This document shows, piece after piece, positions 61,407 to 64,000 of a stretch of 64,000 bases of DNA; the stretch's first letter is position 1; every line of letters starts with the position of its first letter. Source of the DNA: Oscillospiraceae bacterium (GTDB lineage: Bacteria; Bacillota; Clostridia; Oscillospirales; Oscillospiraceae); NCBI GenBank assembly GCA_017527825.1, contig JAFXPO010000044.1:1-64000 (forward strand). Direction: 5' to 3'. Under the pieces are notes generated by a model. The model made no database searches, had not been told where the DNA came from, and was given only the letters and a program-made list of their open reading frames with translations. Made by a program: the position numbers and the translations under genes.

Positions 61407-63233
61407 ATGAGTCAACCCTCTACCCTCGCGGTCAGTCCGGCGACGATCTGGTGGAACAAGGTCAAGACCTTCTTCTCCAAGCCGTACAACGTGATATTGC
61501 TGGTGCTGGGCATCGTGCTGACGGTCACCACCGTCGCGCCCATCGTCGCCATTGTGCAGGATACGTTCAAGATCCACGCCGGCACCATCGACGCGCATCT
61601 GACGGGCCAGGCCTCCGGCTGGACGACCGTCAACTACACCGACCTCTTTACCAGCAAGCTCGCCAAGACGAACCTGTGGACGCCGCTGCTGAACACGGTG
61701 TACCTCGCCGTGGGCACCTGTGTCGTCTCCATTCTCTACGGCGGCATTTTCGCGTTCCTCATCACCCGCACCAACATGGCGCTGCGCAAATACTTAAGCT
61801 CCATCTTCATTTTCCCGTACATCATGCCGCAGTGGACGCTGGCGGTGGTGTGGCAGAACCTGTTCTGGAGCACCAAGATCACCGGCACGTCCGACGGACT
61901 GCTGGCGTCGCTGTTTCAGGTGTATATGCCGAAGTGGTTCTGCCAGGGCCTGTTCCCCAGCCTTATGGTCCTCGGCCTCCACTACGCGCCGTTCGCCTAC
62001 ATCCTCATCGGCGGCATCTTCCGGAACATGGACGCGAACCTCGAGGAGGCGGCGACCATTCTGGATACGCCCAAATCCCGCATCATGTTCCGCATCACGC
62101 TCCCGATGGTCAAGCCTGCTATTTTGTCCACCATCCTGTTGGTGTTCGGCAGCGCCATGGGCTCTTATCCCGTGCCGCACTACATGGGCTTCACCACGCT
62201 CTCGACCAAGTACGTCTCGATGAACTCGAAGTACACGGGCGAGGCGAGCATTCTTGCTATCATCATGATGGTGTTCGGCGTGGGCATCATGCTGCTCAAC
62301 CAGATCTCCCTGACCAGCCGCAAGAGCTATACGACGGTCACGGGCAAGTCCGGCCAGATCTCCAAGATCAACCTCGGTGCGGGCAAGTACATCATCGCCA
62401 TCGTGCTGATCGTGCTGACGTTCTTCACGAGCATCTTCCCGATCATCTCCTTCGCGTTCGAAACCTTCCTGCCGAACCCCGGCGACTACTCGTTCCTCTA
62501 CACCGGCGACGTCAACAACCTGACGACCAAGTGGTGGCTCACCAACGAGCAGGTGACCGAGAACGGCATGTACGGCCAGATGGGTATCCTCTACAACAAG
62601 GAGATCCGGAACGCGTTCAAGGGCACGCTGTGGATCTCCGTGGCCTGCGCGCTGGTCGCCGGTACCATCGGTACGCTGGTCGGCTACGCGGTGGCGAAGC
62701 AGCGGCGCAGCAAATGGGCAAACTACGTCAACTCGGTGGCATTCTTGCCTTACCTGATGCCCTCCGTTGCGGTGTGCGCTGCGCTGTTCGTCCTCTTCTC
62801 CGGTGAGTCCGTAAAGCTCTACAACACCTACACGGGCCTGATCATCGCCGGTACGATCAAGTATATCCCGTTCTCGAGCCGCTCGTCGCTGAATTCCATG
62901 TTACAGCTCTCGGGCGAGATCGAAGAGGCCGCCATCATTCAGGATATCCCGTGGATCAAACGCATGACGCGCATCATCATCCCGATTCAGAAGTCGTCGA
63001 TTATCAGCGGCTATCTGCTGCCGTTCATGACGTGCCTGCGTGAGTTGAGCCTGTTCATGCTCCTCTGCGGACAGAGCATGATCCTCTCCACCATGCTGGA
63101 TTACTTCGACGAAATGGGCCTGTACGCGTTCTCCAGCGGCATCAACCTGCTGCTGGTGGTCACGATCCTGATCTTCAACGCGCTGGTCAACAAGATCACG
63201 GGCGCAAGCCTCGACAAGGGAATTGGAGGTTAA
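61407..63233 (+). CDS. ABC importer permease with two fused membrane domains (FbpB type)
   Basis: A 608-residue permease with about 12 helices, two copies of the binding-protein-dependent transport domain in one chain. Each half has an EAA loop that docks with the ATPase: NLEEAATILDTPKSRIMFRI (first half) and EIEEAAIIQDIPWIKRMTRI (second half). This fused form is typical of ferric-iron and related importers (FbpB/AfuB). GGAAGGAG precedes ATG 61407. Between the halves TYTTVTGKSGQ-like basic sequence forms the linker. Confidence 0.93.
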   Translation: MSQPSTLAVSPATIWWNKVKTFFSKPYNVILLVLGIVLTVTTVAPIVAIVQDTFKIHAGTIDAHLTGQASGWTTVNYTDLFTSKLAKTNLWTPLLNTVYLAVGTCVVSILYGGIFAFLITRTNMALRKYLSSIFIFPYIMPQWTLAVVWQNLFWSTKITGTSDGLLASLFQVYMPKWFCQGLFPSLMVLGLHYAPFAYILIGGIFRNMDANLEEAATILDTPKSRIMFRITLPMVKPAILSTILLVFGSAMGSYPVPHYMGFTTLSTKYVSMNSKYTGEASILAIIMMVFGVGIMLLNQISLTSRKSYTTVTGKSGQISKINLGAGKYIIAIVLIVLTFFTSIFPIISFAFETFLPNPGDYSFLYTGDVNNLTTKWWLTNEQVTENGMYGQMGILYNKEIRNAFKGTLWISVACALVAGTIGTLVGYAVAKQRRSKWANYVNSVAFLPYLMPSVAVCAALFVLFSGESVKLYNTYTGLIIAGTIKYIPFSSRSSLNSMLQLSGEIEEAAIIQDIPWIKRMTRIIIPIQKSSIISGYLLPFMTCLRELSLFMLLCGQSMILSTMLDYFDEMGLYAFSSGINLLLVVTILIFNALVNKITGASLDKGIGG

Positions 63234-63236
63234 ACC

Positions 63237-64000
63237 ATGCCGGAAATCAAACTTGAACACATCACCAAGCGGTGGAAGAATTTCTACGCGGTCGACGACC
63301 TCGACCTGCTCATTGAGGACAACGCGTTCGTCACGCTGCTGGGTCCCTCCGGCTGCGGCAAGACGACGACGCTGCGCATGATCGCGGGCCTCGAGACCCC
63401 GACCAGCGGCCGCATCACCATCGGCGACCGCGTCGTGTACGACAGCGCGCTGGGCATCAACATCCCGGCCAACAAGCGCAAGGTCGGCTTCCTGTTCCAG
63501 AACTACGCGCTGTGGCCCAACATGACGGTCTACGAGAACATCGCCTTTGGCTTGTCCAACATCAAGGAGCCCATGGCGAAGATCGACTTCGACGCCAGAA
63601 ACGCCGCGCGGCTTGCGGAGATCCTGCAGAATCCCGCGGACGTGAAGCGCGTCGTGGAGGAGTGCCGCGACAAGAAGGGCAAGCTCGACGAGAAGAAGGC
63701 CATCATCAAGCTCATCGACGAGTACACCATCTCCCAGTACACGGCGAAGAAGCTGTTCGGCTATCACATCGAGGAGGGCAAGGACGTTTCGTCCGAGGCG
63801 GCGTCGCTCGCCAAGCAGGCGGAGGACGCGAAGAAGTCCAAGGGTCTCAACGAGAACTTTGAGTACGTCCAGAACGGCAAGGTCGTCGAGGAGACGCGCA
63901 AGCTCACCAAGGAGGAGATCGACCTCTCCGTCCGCCGCGTGAGCCGCATCGTCAAGATCAGCATGTTCATGGACCGCTATCCTGCGGAGCTCTCCGGCGG
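63237..64000 (+). CDS. ABC importer ATPase with large insertion, cut by the window end
   Basis: The visible 254 residues start as a normal FbpC/MalK-type ATPase: Walker A GPSGCGKTT at 36-44 and Q-loop Gln88 in FQNYALWPNMTVYENIAFGL. The signature LSGG should come about 50 residues later but appears only at 252. The added part of roughly 110 residues (about 112-240) is highly charged (CRDKKGKLDEKKAIIKLIDE, KQAEDAKKSKGLNENFEYVQ) and likely helical. The frame is open throughout. Walker B and the C-terminal domain are beyond the window. GGAGG precedes ATG 63237, three bases after the permease stop. Confidence 0.9.
   Translation, partial: MPEIKLEHITKRWKNFYAVDDLDLLIEDNAFVTLLGPSGCGKTTTLRMIAGLETPTSGRITIGDRVVYDSALGINIPANKRKVGFLFQNYALWPNMTVYENIAFGLSNIKEPMAKIDFDARNAARLAEILQNPADVKRVVEECRDKKGKLDEKKAIIKLIDEYTISQYTAKKLFGYHIEEGKDVSSEAASLAKQAEDAKKSKGLNENFEYVQNGKVVEETRKLTKEEIDLSVRRVSRIVKISMFMDRYPAELSG

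Overview
The window is a 64 kb piece of a GC-rich (about 60 percent by eye) bacterial chromosome. Gene content and style point to an anaerobic gut-type Clostridia, probably Oscillospiraceae-like: AGGAGG ribosome sites, TTGACA/TATAAT promoters, a selenium-dependent molybdenum hydroxylase locus, a tetrahydrofolate riboswitch, YesMN-type regulation and compact FNT and ECF transporters. The species is an inference. No rRNA, tRNA or CRISPR array was seen.

Bases 1-16.3 kb hold the 3' end of pckA, an old-yellow-enzyme/2-enoate-reductase-like flavoenzyme, a xanthine/uracil permease and a ModE-like regulator. The regulator is divergent from a selenium/molybdenum-hydroxylase operon (DUF3343, yqeC, yqeB, selD). 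Then come a YedE-type Se/S transporter, a TusA-like carrier, a one-chain molybdenum hydroxylase (xdh-like), a MocA-type nucleotidyltransferase and a three-subunit xanthine dehydrogenase (Mo, FAD and 2Fe-2S subunits).

Bases 16.3-34.8 kb are a histidine and one-carbon island: folC and folT (under a THF riboswitch), a formate channel, fchA, fhs, an Lrp regulator, hutI, hutU, a LysR regulator, hutH, a PH-like membrane protein, an NhaC-type antiporter, hisS, yerC, ftcD, a second fchA and hutD. Histidine is converted to formiminoglutamate. FtcD moves the formimino group to THF, FchA deaminates or hydrolyses it, and Fhs run in reverse yields formate plus ATP. Formate can leave through the FNT channel. 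Purine breakdown by the adjacent hydroxylases also yields a formimino donor (formiminoglycine), which would explain why the two loci sit together.

Bases 34.8-41.5 kb are a sensory operon with no obvious DNA-binding output: an APC amino-acid permease fused to a hybrid histidine kinase, a BMP-family (nucleoside-type) binding protein, and a second hybrid kinase with two receiver domains. Bases 41.6-53.2 kb carry a radical SAM protein, a PepSY protein with a two-component system, a DUF4353-type lipoprotein, an ABC exporter behind a large operator-like dyad, a PAP2 protein, an XRE regulator and an acetyltransferase.

Gene remnants cluster at 42.7-43.9, 50.7-51.1 and 53.2-56.2 kb. Many look like genes with internal pieces missing and the ends joined. 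The window ends with a binding protein-YesM-YesN sensory triad divergent from a ferric/anion-type ABC importer. The importer ATPase, cut by the window end, carries an unusual insertion of about 110 residues.
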